A model generated the notes under the pieces. That model worked only from the letters and a program-made list of their open reading frames with translations. It did not search any database and had not been told where the DNA came from. From positions 1-22,261 of the forward strand of contig DATMKQ010000067.1 in the NCBI GenBank assembly GCA_035571275.1: DNA of 22,261 nucleotides. Direction: 5' to 3'. Both the position numbers and the translations under genes were made by a program. Positions 1-6,616 of this stretch are shown in pieces (the stretch's first letter is position 1; the number at the start of each line of letters is the position of its first letter). The DNA is from Trebonia sp035571275 (lineage in GTDB: Bacteria > Actinomycetota > Actinomycetes > Streptosporangiales > Streptosporangiaceae).

Positions 1-72
1 AACGCGGCATTCGACCTGTGCCTCGGCTGCCAGATGTACCTACTCATCCAACGGATCCGGCTCGCCGACTGA
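1..72 (+). CDS. possible 3' end of a Cys-containing leader peptide (partial)
   Basis: Frame 1 is open from the window edge to a TGA at 70-72 and ends with a short peptide containing DLCLGC. Short leader peptides with a D-L-C...C pattern are known upstream of sulfur-assimilation genes in actinobacteria, including cysA-type sulfurtransferase genes, where they are thought to sense cysteine. The start codon lies outside the window. The peptide would end 47 nt before sseA. Only the Cys-x-x-Cys context and the location support this; a chance open frame is equally possible. Confidence 0.25.
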   Translation, partial: NAAFDLCLGCQMYLLIQRIRLAD

Positions 73-119
73 GGCGTGCCGCACAAGCTTGCGCCAACAA
101 GAGAAGGAGTTTCCACGAC

Positions 120-962
120 ATGAGCCGTTCCGACGTCCTAGTCGACGCCGACTGGGTCGAGGCCCGCATCGGTGAGCCTGGGATCGCCCTCGTCGAGGTC
201 GACGAGGACACCAGCGCCTACGACCGGGGCCACATCCCGGGCGCGATCAAGATTGACTGGAAGAAGGATCTGCAGGACCCGGTCCGCCGCGACTTCGTGG
301 ACAAGGCCGGTTTCGAGGCGCTGCTGTCCGAGCGCGGCATCTCGAACGATGACACCGTCGTGCTGTACGGCGGGAACAACAACTGGTTCGCCGCGTACGC
401 GTACTGGTACTTCAAGCTGTACGGTCACCAGAACGTGCTGCTGCTCGACGGCGGCAGGAAGAAGTGGGAACTAGACTCGCGCGAGCTGACCACCGACGTC
501 CCGGCCCGCGAGAAGACCAGCTACACCGCGACGGAGCAGGACGCCTCGCTGCGCGCACTGCGCGATGAGGTGCTCGCCGCGATCGGCAAGCGGAACCTCG
601 TCGACGTCCGTTCCCCGGACGAGTTCGCCGGCCGCCTGCTCGCGCCGGCTCACCTGCCGCAGGAGCAGGCGCAGCGCGGCGGGCACATCCCGACCGCGCG
701 CAACGTGCCGTGGTCCAAGGCCGCCAACGACGACGGTACGTTCAGGTCAGACGACGAGCTCGAGACGCTCTACAAGGGCGAGGCGGGCCTCGACTTCGGC
801 AAGGACACGATCGCGTACTGCCGTATCGGGGAGCGCTCGGCGCACACCTGGTTCGTGCTGCACGAGATCCTGGGCCTGCCGAACGTGAAGAACTACGACG
901 GATCGTGGACCGAGTACGGCTCGCTCGTGGGCGTGCCGATCGAGTTGGGAGACGCAAGGTGA
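120..962 (+). CDS. sseA: thiosulfate sulfurtransferase (rhodanese), CysA2/SseA type
   Basis: A 280-aa cytoplasmic rhodanese that transfers sulfane sulfur from thiosulfate to an acceptor such as cyanide or a thiol. Two rhodanese domains are visible. The N-terminal one (about residues 5-125) is inactive, with GNNNWF in the region of the missing active loop. The C-terminal one (about 150-275) carries the active loop CRIGERS with catalytic Cys234. The frame is open further upstream, but ATG at 120 is chosen because AGAAGGAG lies about 10 nt before it and the protein then has the usual length. The TGA overlaps the GTG of the next gene (GTGA), so the two are translationally coupled, as in the mycobacterial cysA2-sseC2 pair. 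The CRIGERS loop matches the mycobacterial CysA family. Assignment is firm; the physiological acceptor is unknown. Confidence 0.93.
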   Translation: MSRSDVLVDADWVEARIGEPGIALVEVDEDTSAYDRGHIPGAIKIDWKKDLQDPVRRDFVDKAGFEALLSERGISNDDTVVLYGGNNNWFAAYAYWYFKLYGHQNVLLLDGGRKKWELDSRELTTDVPAREKTSYTATEQDASLRALRDEVLAAIGKRNLVDVRSPDEFAGRLLAPAHLPQEQAQRGGHIPTARNVPWSKAANDDGTFRSDDELETLYKGEAGLDFGKDTIAYCRIGERSAHTWFVLHEILGLPNVKNYDGSWTEYGSLVGVPIELGDAR

Positions 963-1312
963 GCTCAGATTCGCGGGGGGCTTCGGGGGGTCGTCCCCCC
1001 GAGCCAGCAGGGAGCGGCTGCGGGGCCCCCGCTGGGGGAGTGACCGTGACCAAGGACGCCGCGGGCAAGGAGGCGATCGTCGAGGGCCGAGTGCTGAGCG
1101 ACGGCACGCCGGTCCGCTCGGGCTACGCCCGGCTGCTCGGTACCGGTGACGAGTTCGTCGCCGAGGTGCCGCTCGGCGAGGACGGTGGCTTCCGGTTCTT
1201 CGCCGCGCCTGGCGAGTGGACGCTGCGCGTGCTCGCACCGGGCGGAGTGCGCGCCGAGCGCACCGTCTCCGCGGACATCGGCCAGATCACCAGGGTGGAA
1301 GTCCTGGTCTAG
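959..1312 (+). CDS. sseC: SseC-like DUF1416 protein
   Basis: A 117-aa member of the small actinobacterial DUF1416/SseC family, almost always next to a CysA-type sulfurtransferase. The body (about residues 39-117) is the expected beta-rich fold, with conserved stretches GYARLLGTGDEFVAEVPL and GGFRFFAAPGEWTLRVLAPGG. Family members begin near M-C-G-A-K-A-G-G; here the equivalent CGAPAGG starts at residue 21, after an unusual Gly/Pro/Arg-rich stretch encoded by a GC palindrome (972-1003). GTG 959 overlaps the sseA stop and keeps CGAPAGG in the protein. An internal GTG at 1046, about 5 nt after GGGGGAG, would give an 88-aa form lacking it. The family role is not established; a link to sulfur metabolism is inferred from context. 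Confidence 0.85.
   Translation: MSSDSRGASGGRPPEPAGSGCGAPAGGVTVTKDAAGKEAIVEGRVLSDGTPVRSGYARLLGTGDEFVAEVPLGEDGGFRFFAAPGEWTLRVLAPGGVRAERTVSADIGQITRVEVLV
972..1003 (+). repeat. dispersed GC palindrome, copy 1 (inside sseC)
   Basis: Three six-base runs, GGGGGG, GGGGGG and CCCCCC, are separated by CTTC and TCGT. The second and third runs form a perfect inverted repeat. The reverse complement of the element at 16371-16402 aligns with it along its full length, differing only by one-base changes in run length and one extra C. It lies in-frame within the N-terminal extension of SseC, before the conserved CGAPAGG. Confidence 0.75.
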
Positions 1313-1327
1313 GCGGCTAAGGTCACC

Positions 1328-1372
1328 ACGACGCCGGGTGCCGGCACGTGACGTGCCGGCACCCGGCGTCGT
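1328..1372 (+). terminator. perfect 22-bp hairpin, probable sseA-sseC terminator
   Basis: Bases 1328-1349 are the exact reverse complement of 1351-1372, with one unpaired G between them. It lies 15 nt after the sseC stop and before the phoU -10 box. No T tract follows, which is common for actinobacterial terminators. Because it is perfectly symmetric, it could also be a protein-binding operator. Confidence 0.65.
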
Positions 1373-1379
1373 ACCAGGC

Positions 1380-1391
1380 TAGGCTTGAGCC
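1380..1391 (+). promoter_or_regulatory. phoU -10 box, leaderless start
   Basis: TAGGCT at 1380-1385 is followed by six bases and then the phoU ATG at 1392. No Shine-Dalgarno sequence is present. Transcription would begin at or next to the A of the start codon, giving a leaderless mRNA. The -35 region would fall within the preceding hairpin and is not recognisable. Confidence 0.5.
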
Positions 1392-2045
1392 ATGGTCGAG
1401 CACCGACAGGAATTCGGGCGTGAGCTCGAGGCCATCGAGGCCAAGGTCATCGAATTGTTCGCGATGGTCGCCGAGGACCTGCCGAAGGCGACAGACGCGC
1501 TGCTTACCGGCGACACCGAGGCACTCGGGCAGCTCGCCGAGCGCGAGCAGACCATGAACGCCCTCTACCCCGAGGTCGAAGAACTGGTCAACAGGGAGAT
1601 CCTGCTGCAGGCGCCGGTGGCCTCGGATCTGCGCTTCCTGCTCTCGGTGCTGCGCATCGTGCCCGAGCTCGAGCGCTCCCACGACCTCGTCATGCAGATC
1701 GCGACCAGGGCCGCCCACATTCTCAGCAACGACCTCACGGCGCGAACCCGCGGGCTCGTCGAGCGCATGGGCACCCTCGCCTCCGAGATGTGGCGGCAGG
1801 CGGCCGATTCCTGGTACCAGCGCGACCGGTCCGCCGCGATCGCGCTCGGTGAGCGGGACGAGGACATGGACGAACTCCATGCGAGCCTGATCGCCGAGCT
1901 CGCGTCCGGGCAGATGGCGGTGCCCGTGACGATGGAGATGACGCTGGCGGCACGCGACTTCGAGCGCCTCGGGGCGCACGCGGTCAACGTCTCCCGGCGG
2001 GTGGTGTACCTGGCGGGATCCGCCGGGCTGCCGGACGGGATCTGA
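1392..2045 (+). CDS. phoU: phosphate transport regulator PhoU
   Basis: A 217-aa cytoplasmic all-helical protein made of two PhoU domains (about residues 5-95 and 115-205). PhoU dampens phosphate uptake and two-component Pho signalling when phosphate is plentiful. The family pattern is clear: an N-terminal R..F...L..I, a central PVASDLRFLLSVLRIVPELERSHD, and the C-terminal repeat MEMTLAARDFERLGAHAVNVSRRVVYL. Length is normal. The start is set by the TAGGCT box six bases upstream. The gene is not part of the pst operon here: it runs the opposite way and its TGA is only 9 bp from the pstB stop, so the two 3' ends converge. Confidence in identity is high. Confidence 0.95.
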   Translation: MVEHRQEFGRELEAIEAKVIELFAMVAEDLPKATDALLTGDTEALGQLAEREQTMNALYPEVEELVNREILLQAPVASDLRFLLSVLRIVPELERSHDLVMQIATRAAHILSNDLTARTRGLVERMGTLASEMWRQAADSWYQRDRSAAIALGERDEDMDELHASLIAELASGQMAVPVTMEMTLAARDFERLGAHAVNVSRRVVYLAGSAGLPDGI

Positions 2046-2054
2046 GCGGCTTAC

Positions 2055-2933
2055 TTATCCCATCCGGCCGGTGACGTAAGCTTGGGTGCGGGGGTCGCGC
2101 GGGTCTTCGAAGATCTGCTTGGTCGGCCCGTACTCGACGAGCACGCCTGTGCGGGTGTCGCTCTTGCTGTCCGTCAGCACGTAGAAGAACGCGGTGCGGT
2201 CGCTGACGCGGGTGGCCTGCTGCATGTTGTGGGTGACGATGACGATCGTGTACCGGGACTTGAGCTCGCGCATCAGGTCCTCGATGGCGCCGGTCGAGAT
2301 CGGGTCGAGGGCCGAGGCGGGCTCGTCCATCAGCACCACGTCGGGCTCGACGGCGATGGTCCGCGCGATGCACAGCCGCTGCGCCTGGCCGCCGGACAGC
2401 GCCAAGCCCGACATTTTCAGCCGGTTCTTCACCTCGTCCCACAGCGCGGCAGCGCGCAGCGAGCGCTCCACGATCTCATCCAGCTTCTTCTTGTTGCGCT
2501 CGCCGTTGATGCGCGGTCCGTACGCCACGTTGTCGTAGATCGACTTCGGGAACGGGTTGGGCTTCTGAAAGACCATGCCGATGCGCCGGCGCACCGCGAT
2601 CGGGGAGACGTCCTTGCCGTACAGCGTGGCGCCTCGGTAGTACATCTCGCCTTCCACCCGGGCGCCGGGGATGAGGTCGTTCATCCGGTTGAACGCCCGC
2701 AGCACCGTGGACTTGCCGCTTCCTGACGAGCCGATGAACGCCGTGATCTCATTCTCGTAGATCGGCATCGTGACGTCAGTCACGGCCTTGAACGCGCCGT
2801 AATAGACCGCCATGTCCCGCACGTCGAAGATGACGTTGCCGGTGCCGGCTGCTACCGCCGGCTGCCTGATGAGCGGCTCGGTGCCTGCCATTCGCTCGGC
2901 CTTGGTGACAACGTCCTGCTGAGACTCTTCCAT
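2055..2933 (-). CDS. pstB: phosphate ABC transporter ATP-binding protein PstB
   Basis: A 292-aa ABC ATPase that powers PstCA-mediated phosphate import at the inner face of the membrane. Visible motifs: Walker A GSSGSGKST (about 68-76), Q-loop VFQKPNPFP (about 121-129), signature LSGGQAQR (about 179-186), Walker B VVLMDEP (about 199-205) with a D-loop SALDP, and the switch His in VTHNMQQ (about 235). An N-terminal extension of about 32 residues precedes the ABC fold. ATG at 2933 is 8 nt after the pstA stop, with a modest AGGA before it; Met15 is an alternative start. It is the last gene of pstS-C-A-B. The TAA stop faces the phoU stop 9 bp away, with no hairpin seen between them. Confidence 0.97.
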   Translation of the reverse strand: MEESQQDVVTKAERMAGTEPLIRQPAVAAGTGNVIFDVRDMAVYYGAFKAVTDVTMPIYENEITAFIGSSGSGKSTVLRAFNRMNDLIPGARVEGEMYYRGATLYGKDVSPIAVRRRIGMVFQKPNPFPKSIYDNVAYGPRINGERNKKKLDEIVERSLRAAALWDEVKNRLKMSGLALSGGQAQRLCIARTIAVEPDVVLMDEPASALDPISTGAIEDLMRELKSRYTIVIVTHNMQQATRVSDRTAFFYVLTDSKSDTRTGVLVEYGPTKQIFEDPRDPRTQAYVTGRMG

Positions 2934-2941
2934 GGCTGTTC

Positions 2942-3844
2942 CTAGCTCGAGTACTTGGCGAACCGGGCGGTGACAAGGCGGGCGGTGATCATGAAGATGA
3001 ACGCGATGACGACCAGCGTGAGCGCCGCCCCCCAGCCGCGGGCCTGAGCGCCCGTGTACGGCTGTGTGGCGTTCTGGAATATCTGACTGGGCAGCGATGT
3101 GGTCGGGCCGCTGAACACATTCTTGTTCACCGAGGTGACGATGCCGATCACGAACAGCAGCGGCGCGGTTTCGCCCGCGGCGCGGGCGACCGCGAGCAGC
3201 GCGCCACTGACGATGCCGCCAATCGCGGCCGGCAGGACAACCGTCACCGTCACGCGGGCCTTGCTGGCGCCGAGGGCGTAGCTACCCTGCCGCAGCGCAT
3301 CCGGCACCAGCTTCAGCATCTCCTCGCTGGAGCGGATGATGATCGGCAGCATGAGGCAGGCCAGCGCGAGCGCACCGCCCAGCCCCGAGTACTGGAAGTG
3401 CAGGGTCCAGAGCGTGAAGATGAACAGGCCCATGATGATCGACGGGACGCCGGTCATGACGTCGGACATGAACCGGACGATCCGCGCCAGGATTCCCTTG
3501 CCGCCGTATTCGTTGATGTAGATCGCGCCGAGTACGCCGAGCGGCACCGAGATGACCGTGGCGAGGGCGGTGATCTCAAGCGTCCCGACGATCGCCGGCC
3601 CCATGCCGCCCACATTCGCGGGCAGCACGTTCGGCGGGATCCCACTGGTCAGGAACTGCCAGCTGATGACCGAGGCGCCCTTGGCGATCACCGTCACGAG
3701 GACGAACCCAAGGGGGACGATGGTGATCACGAACGCGAGCACCATGAGGACGGTCATGAGCCGGTTCTTGGTGCGCCGCCAGGAAGGTGGCTCTCGCAGG
3801 TCGATATTCTGCGGCCCGCCCGGCGCTTGAGCGGTAACGGCCAT
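2942..3844 (-). CDS. pstA: phosphate ABC transporter permease PstA
   Basis: A 300-aa inner-membrane permease that forms the phosphate channel with PstC. About six hydrophobic segments are visible, the first near residues 31-53. The cytoplasmic coupling loop (EAA-type) reads ALRQGSYALGASKARVTVTV (about residues 197-216) and contacts PstB. The start ATG at 3844 overlaps the pstC stop by one base (TGATG), which fixes the start. The frame stays open far upstream through pstC, but that stretch is only a shadow. Identity rests on family motifs and operon position. Confidence 0.95.
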   Translation of the reverse strand: MAVTAQAPGGPQNIDLREPPSWRRTKNRLMTVLMVLAFVITIVPLGFVLVTVIAKGASVISWQFLTSGIPPNVLPANVGGMGPAIVGTLEITALATVISVPLGVLGAIYINEYGGKGILARIVRFMSDVMTGVPSIIMGLFIFTLWTLHFQYSGLGGALALACLMLPIIIRSSEEMLKLVPDALRQGSYALGASKARVTVTVVLPAAIGGIVSGALLAVARAAGETAPLLFVIGIVTSVNKNVFSGPTTSLPSQIFQNATQPYTGAQARGWGAALTLVVIAFIFMITARLVTARFAKYSS

Positions 3845-4827
3845 CAGGCACCCCGTGAGCGTCGGGCGGAGCGTTCGACGACTCCGCGGGCGAGGACGTT
3901 GATGACGATCGTGATGACGAACAGGAGCACACCCATACCCATCAGCGACGCACGGAAAATGCCGCTTGACTCGCCGAACAAGTTCGCGATGCCCGCTGGC
4001 ATGTCGTAACCGGGTGCGAACAGGTGAGAGGTAATGGTGGGCGACGAGCCGATCACCAGCGCCGCGGCGATTGTCTCGCCCATGGCCCGGCCCACACCCA
4101 GCAGTATGGCCCCGACGACCCCGCCCTGGCTGTGCGGCCAGACGACACCGCGGATCATCTCCCACCGGGTAGCGCCGAGCGCGTACGCGCCCTGCTTGTC
4201 GATGGACGGCGTCGTCGCGATCACCTCGCGCGAGAGCGAGGTCACGATCGGCGTGATCATGAAGGCCAGGATGAGGCCGGCGGTGAAGAACGATGCACCG
4301 CTGATGTTCTGCCCGCCGAACAGGAAGCCGAGCACCCAGATGCCGTTGACGCCAGAGGCTATCGAGTTGTAGATGTGCTGGACCCAGGGCGCGAACACGA
4401 GGATCCCCCACAGGCCCCAGACCACGGAGGGAACCACCGCCAGGAGGTCGACCACGTACACGATCGGCGCGGACCGGCGGCGTGGTACCACCTCGGTCAG
4501 CAGCAGCGCGATGCCGATGCTGACCGGCACGGCGATGACGACAGCTATCACCGCCGTGATGGCCGTGCCGTAGATGAACGCCAGGACGCCGTAGTCGTTG
4601 GCCCCAGGGTTCCAGTTGTCCGAGAAGATCTTCAGGCCCTCGGCACTGAACCATGACGAGGCCTGCTGGCTTGTGGAGACGGCGATCAGTACGAGGATCA
4701 CCAGCACCAGCAGTCCGGCCGCGAGCGCAAGGGCGGCGAACAGCCGGTCGCCGAGCGGCCGACTGTGCTTCAAGGGATGGGCGGACTCGGCCGGGATGGC
4801 CGAATCCGCCCGCGTTTCCACGCTCAT
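3844..4827 (-). CDS. pstC: phosphate ABC transporter permease PstC
   Basis: A 327-aa inner-membrane permease, partner of PstA. A basic, soluble N-terminus (about 1-30) is followed by a strong first membrane segment (about 31-50) and five more. The coupling loop is IDKQGAYALGATRWEMIRGV, with an upstream periplasmic/TM region containing VVPSVVWGLWGILVFAPW, typical of PstC. The gap to pstS is 43 bp and the stop overlaps the pstA start, so the genes are co-transcribed and coupled. No strong Shine-Dalgarno precedes the ATG at 4827. Confidence 0.95.
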   Translation of the reverse strand: MSVETRADSAIPAESAHPLKHSRPLGDRLFAALALAAGLLVLVILVLIAVSTSQQASSWFSAEGLKIFSDNWNPGANDYGVLAFIYGTAITAVIAVVIAVPVSIGIALLLTEVVPRRRSAPIVYVVDLLAVVPSVVWGLWGILVFAPWVQHIYNSIASGVNGIWVLGFLFGGQNISGASFFTAGLILAFMITPIVTSLSREVIATTPSIDKQGAYALGATRWEMIRGVVWPHSQGGVVGAILLGVGRAMGETIAAALVIGSSPTITSHLFAPGYDMPAGIANLFGESSGIFRASLMGMGVLLFVITIVINVLARGVVERSARRSRGA

Positions 4828-4870
4828 GATGACGGACCGATGTTGTCTTTCCGCATCAGAAAACTCATCG

Positions 4871-5980
4871 TTACGAGGTTATCTGGTTGAGCTGCGCCTT
4901 GGCCATCGAGTCGATGTTCGAGGGCAGCGGCGCGTAGCCCAGTGAGGGGAGCAGGCTCTGGCCGTCACCGATCAGGTAGCCGATGTAGGCCTTGAGCATC
5001 GCGACGTCGTTGGCGTTCGGCTGCATCTCGTAGACCAGCACCCAGGACTGGTAGGTGATCGGGTAGGCCTGCGCGCCGGATCCCCAGACCGCGTGGAACG
5101 TAAGGTTCGAGGCGACCGTAACGCCCGCGGCCGAGGCCGAAGCCGCGGTCGTCGAGGGGGCGACGAAGTTGCCGGACTTGTTCTCGATGGACGCGTAGTT
5201 CAGGCCCGAGGCCTTGGCGTCCGCGTAGTCCACGTACCCGATGGCGCCGGGGGTGGACTTGATGATCTGCGCCACACCGGTGTTCTGGGCGCCGGCGCGG
5301 GCGTTGGAGGGCCACTTGACCGTCGAGCTGTCACCCAGCGACCAGTCGCTCGGCGCGGCCGTCTGCAGGAACAGGGCGAAGTTCTGTGTCGTACCCGACG
5401 AGTCCGAGCGGACGGCGGGGGTGATCGCCTCGCTGGGCAGGTTCACGCCCGGGTTCAGCGACTTGATCGCCGAGTTGCTCCAGTTCGTGATCTTGCCAGA
5501 GAAGATCTGCGCGAGGACCGACGCGTCGAGCTTGAGGCCGCTGACGCCCGTCAGGTTGTACGAGATCGTGATCGGGCCGATCACGACCGGGAAGTACAGC
5601 ACCGTCTTGCCCTTGAAGTCCGCCGTCTCCGTGGAGGGGATGGGCGAGTCGGAGCCGGCGAACTGGACGACATTACTGGACAGGTCCGTGCGCCCGGTAC
5701 CCGAGCCGACGCTGTTGTAGTTGACCGTCATGCCCGACTGGACGGACTTGAACGCCTGGATGGCGGACTCCTGGTAGGTGTTCTGGAACGACGACCCGGC
5801 GCCGTTGAGCGTGCCGCTGACCGCCGCGCTGGTCGCCGTCGACGACGTGGCTGGCGCCGAGGTGGTGCCGCCGGACGCTGGCGTCGTCGTGGATGGTGAC
5901 GAGGAACATGCCGCTAGGGCCACAGCCGCCACCGCGACGGCGCCGCCCGCCGTGAGCTGCTTTCCGCCTCGAATTCGCAT
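4871..5980 (-). CDS. pstS: phosphate-binding lipoprotein PstS
   Basis: A 369-aa extracytoplasmic phosphate-binding protein anchored by lipid. The signal peptide ends in the lipobox L-A-A-C with Cys25 as lipidation site, followed by a Ser/Thr/Pro/Ala-rich linker (about 26-55). Phosphate-contacting motifs of the family are present: GAGSSF (about 60-65), GSDSPIPS (about 109-116) and RSDSSGTT (about 191-198). AGGAG about 10 nt upstream supports ATG 5980. It is the first gene of pstS-C-A-B; a PHO-box repeat lies about 120 nt upstream, so induction by PhoP under phosphate limitation is expected. Confidence 0.97.
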   Translation of the reverse strand: MRIRGGKQLTAGGAVAVAAVALAACSSSPSTTTPASGGTTSAPATSSTATSAAVSGTLNGAGSSFQNTYQESAIQAFKSVQSGMTVNYNSVGSGTGRTDLSSNVVQFAGSDSPIPSTETADFKGKTVLYFPVVIGPITISYNLTGVSGLKLDASVLAQIFSGKITNWSNSAIKSLNPGVNLPSEAITPAVRSDSSGTTQNFALFLQTAAPSDWSLGDSSTVKWPSNARAGAQNTGVAQIIKSTPGAIGYVDYADAKASGLNYASIENKSGNFVAPSTTAASASAAGVTVASNLTFHAVWGSGAQAYPITYQSWVLVYEMQPNANDVAMLKAYIGYLIGDGQSLLPSLGYAPLPSNIDSMAKAQLNQITS

Positions 5981-6067
5981 ATCTGGATTCTCCTTGGTGG
6001 ATATCTACCGTTTCCGCCGGCGAGGGTAACCCGGATGACCGGGGTCCGTGCAAACCGGGGTGCCTGG

Positions 6068-6073
6068 TATCTA
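6068..6073 (-). promoter_or_regulatory. candidate pstS -10 box
   Basis: On the minus strand TAGATA lies 24 nt downstream of the PHO-box repeat and about 88 nt before the pstS start. No matching -35 hexamer is seen at 17 nt, which is normal for activator-dependent PhoP promoters. Tentative. Confidence 0.35.
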
Positions 6074-6097
6074 CAGTCTCCCGAGGCCGACGGGGCT

Positions 6098-6119
6098 TAT
6101 CTGTGAATCGAAAGTGAAC
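6098..6119 (-). promoter_or_regulatory. PHO box (PhoP-binding direct repeat) upstream of pstS
   Basis: On the minus strand two 11-nt units stand head to tail, GTTCACTTTCG then ATTCACAGATA. This matches the actinobacterial PHO box, a direct repeat with TTCAC recurring every 11 nt. It lies about 118 nt upstream of the pstS start and reads toward it. PhoP activation of the pst operon under low phosphate is inferred from known Streptomyces biology. Confidence 0.75.
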
Positions 6120-6616
6120 GGTAGGCGTCTAGAAAGCTAACTTCTGGTGTCTTCCGGCACCCGATCAGCATAAAACGGGCTTCTCATGGGCCAAACGGGC
6201 GCCGGCAGAGCTGTGACTAAGGTCTCGTGGCCACGACGGCCCGCGACCGTCCCGTTCCCCGCAGGATCATAACGCCGGCTCCGATGTGCGCGCACCGCCC
6301 TTATGGTGCCAATTAGGGCACCGGGTCCTTGTTCACCTACATGACATGAAGAAGGACACCCTTTAGTCCTTTCCCATTCAACTGTTGTTCATCAAAGGTG
6401 AATATCAATGGGCGTGGACAAGCGAGATTTTGCCATTTGTTTCGGTCGGGTACCCGCTAGTACAAGGTATATGCCGGACAAGTGCGACCTTTTCTGTGAT
6501 GGCCACGCCATCCTTGAGCAGGCGGGAGGCACGGGCGGCATGTGGTGCGCTGGGTCGGCCTGGCGGGTCGGCGCTTACGCTGTCGGCCTGGCGGTCAGTC
6601 ATGGACGATATGCGGG
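6120..6616. other. long intergenic region between pstS and the GntR gene
   Basis: About 500 bases without a convincing gene; open frames here lack family resemblance and good ribosome sites. Part of it (about 6330-6520) is clearly less GC-rich than the surroundings. It holds two small perfect hairpins: 6305-6322 (GGTGCC, loop AATTAG, GGCACC) and 6352-6371 (AAGGAC, 8-nt loop, GTCCTT). A second weak PHO-like repeat lies at 6376-6397. TACGCT at 6576-6581 could be a -10 box for the GntR gene; no good -35 was seen. Confidence 0.5.
6376..6397 (+). promoter_or_regulatory. weak PHO-like direct repeat
   Basis: ATTCAACTGTT is followed directly by GTTCATCAAAG, so TTCA recurs with an 11-nt period as in a PHO box, but the C after TTCA is missing in both units. 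It reads rightward toward the GntR gene 220 nt away. Possibly a low-affinity PhoP site or chance. Confidence 0.25.

Noticed and set aside
3845..4654. Long N-terminal extension of PstA, making a 570-aa protein
   Set aside because: That stretch is an alternative frame of pstC without membrane segments or family resemblance. PstA starts at 3844 with a TGATG overlap.
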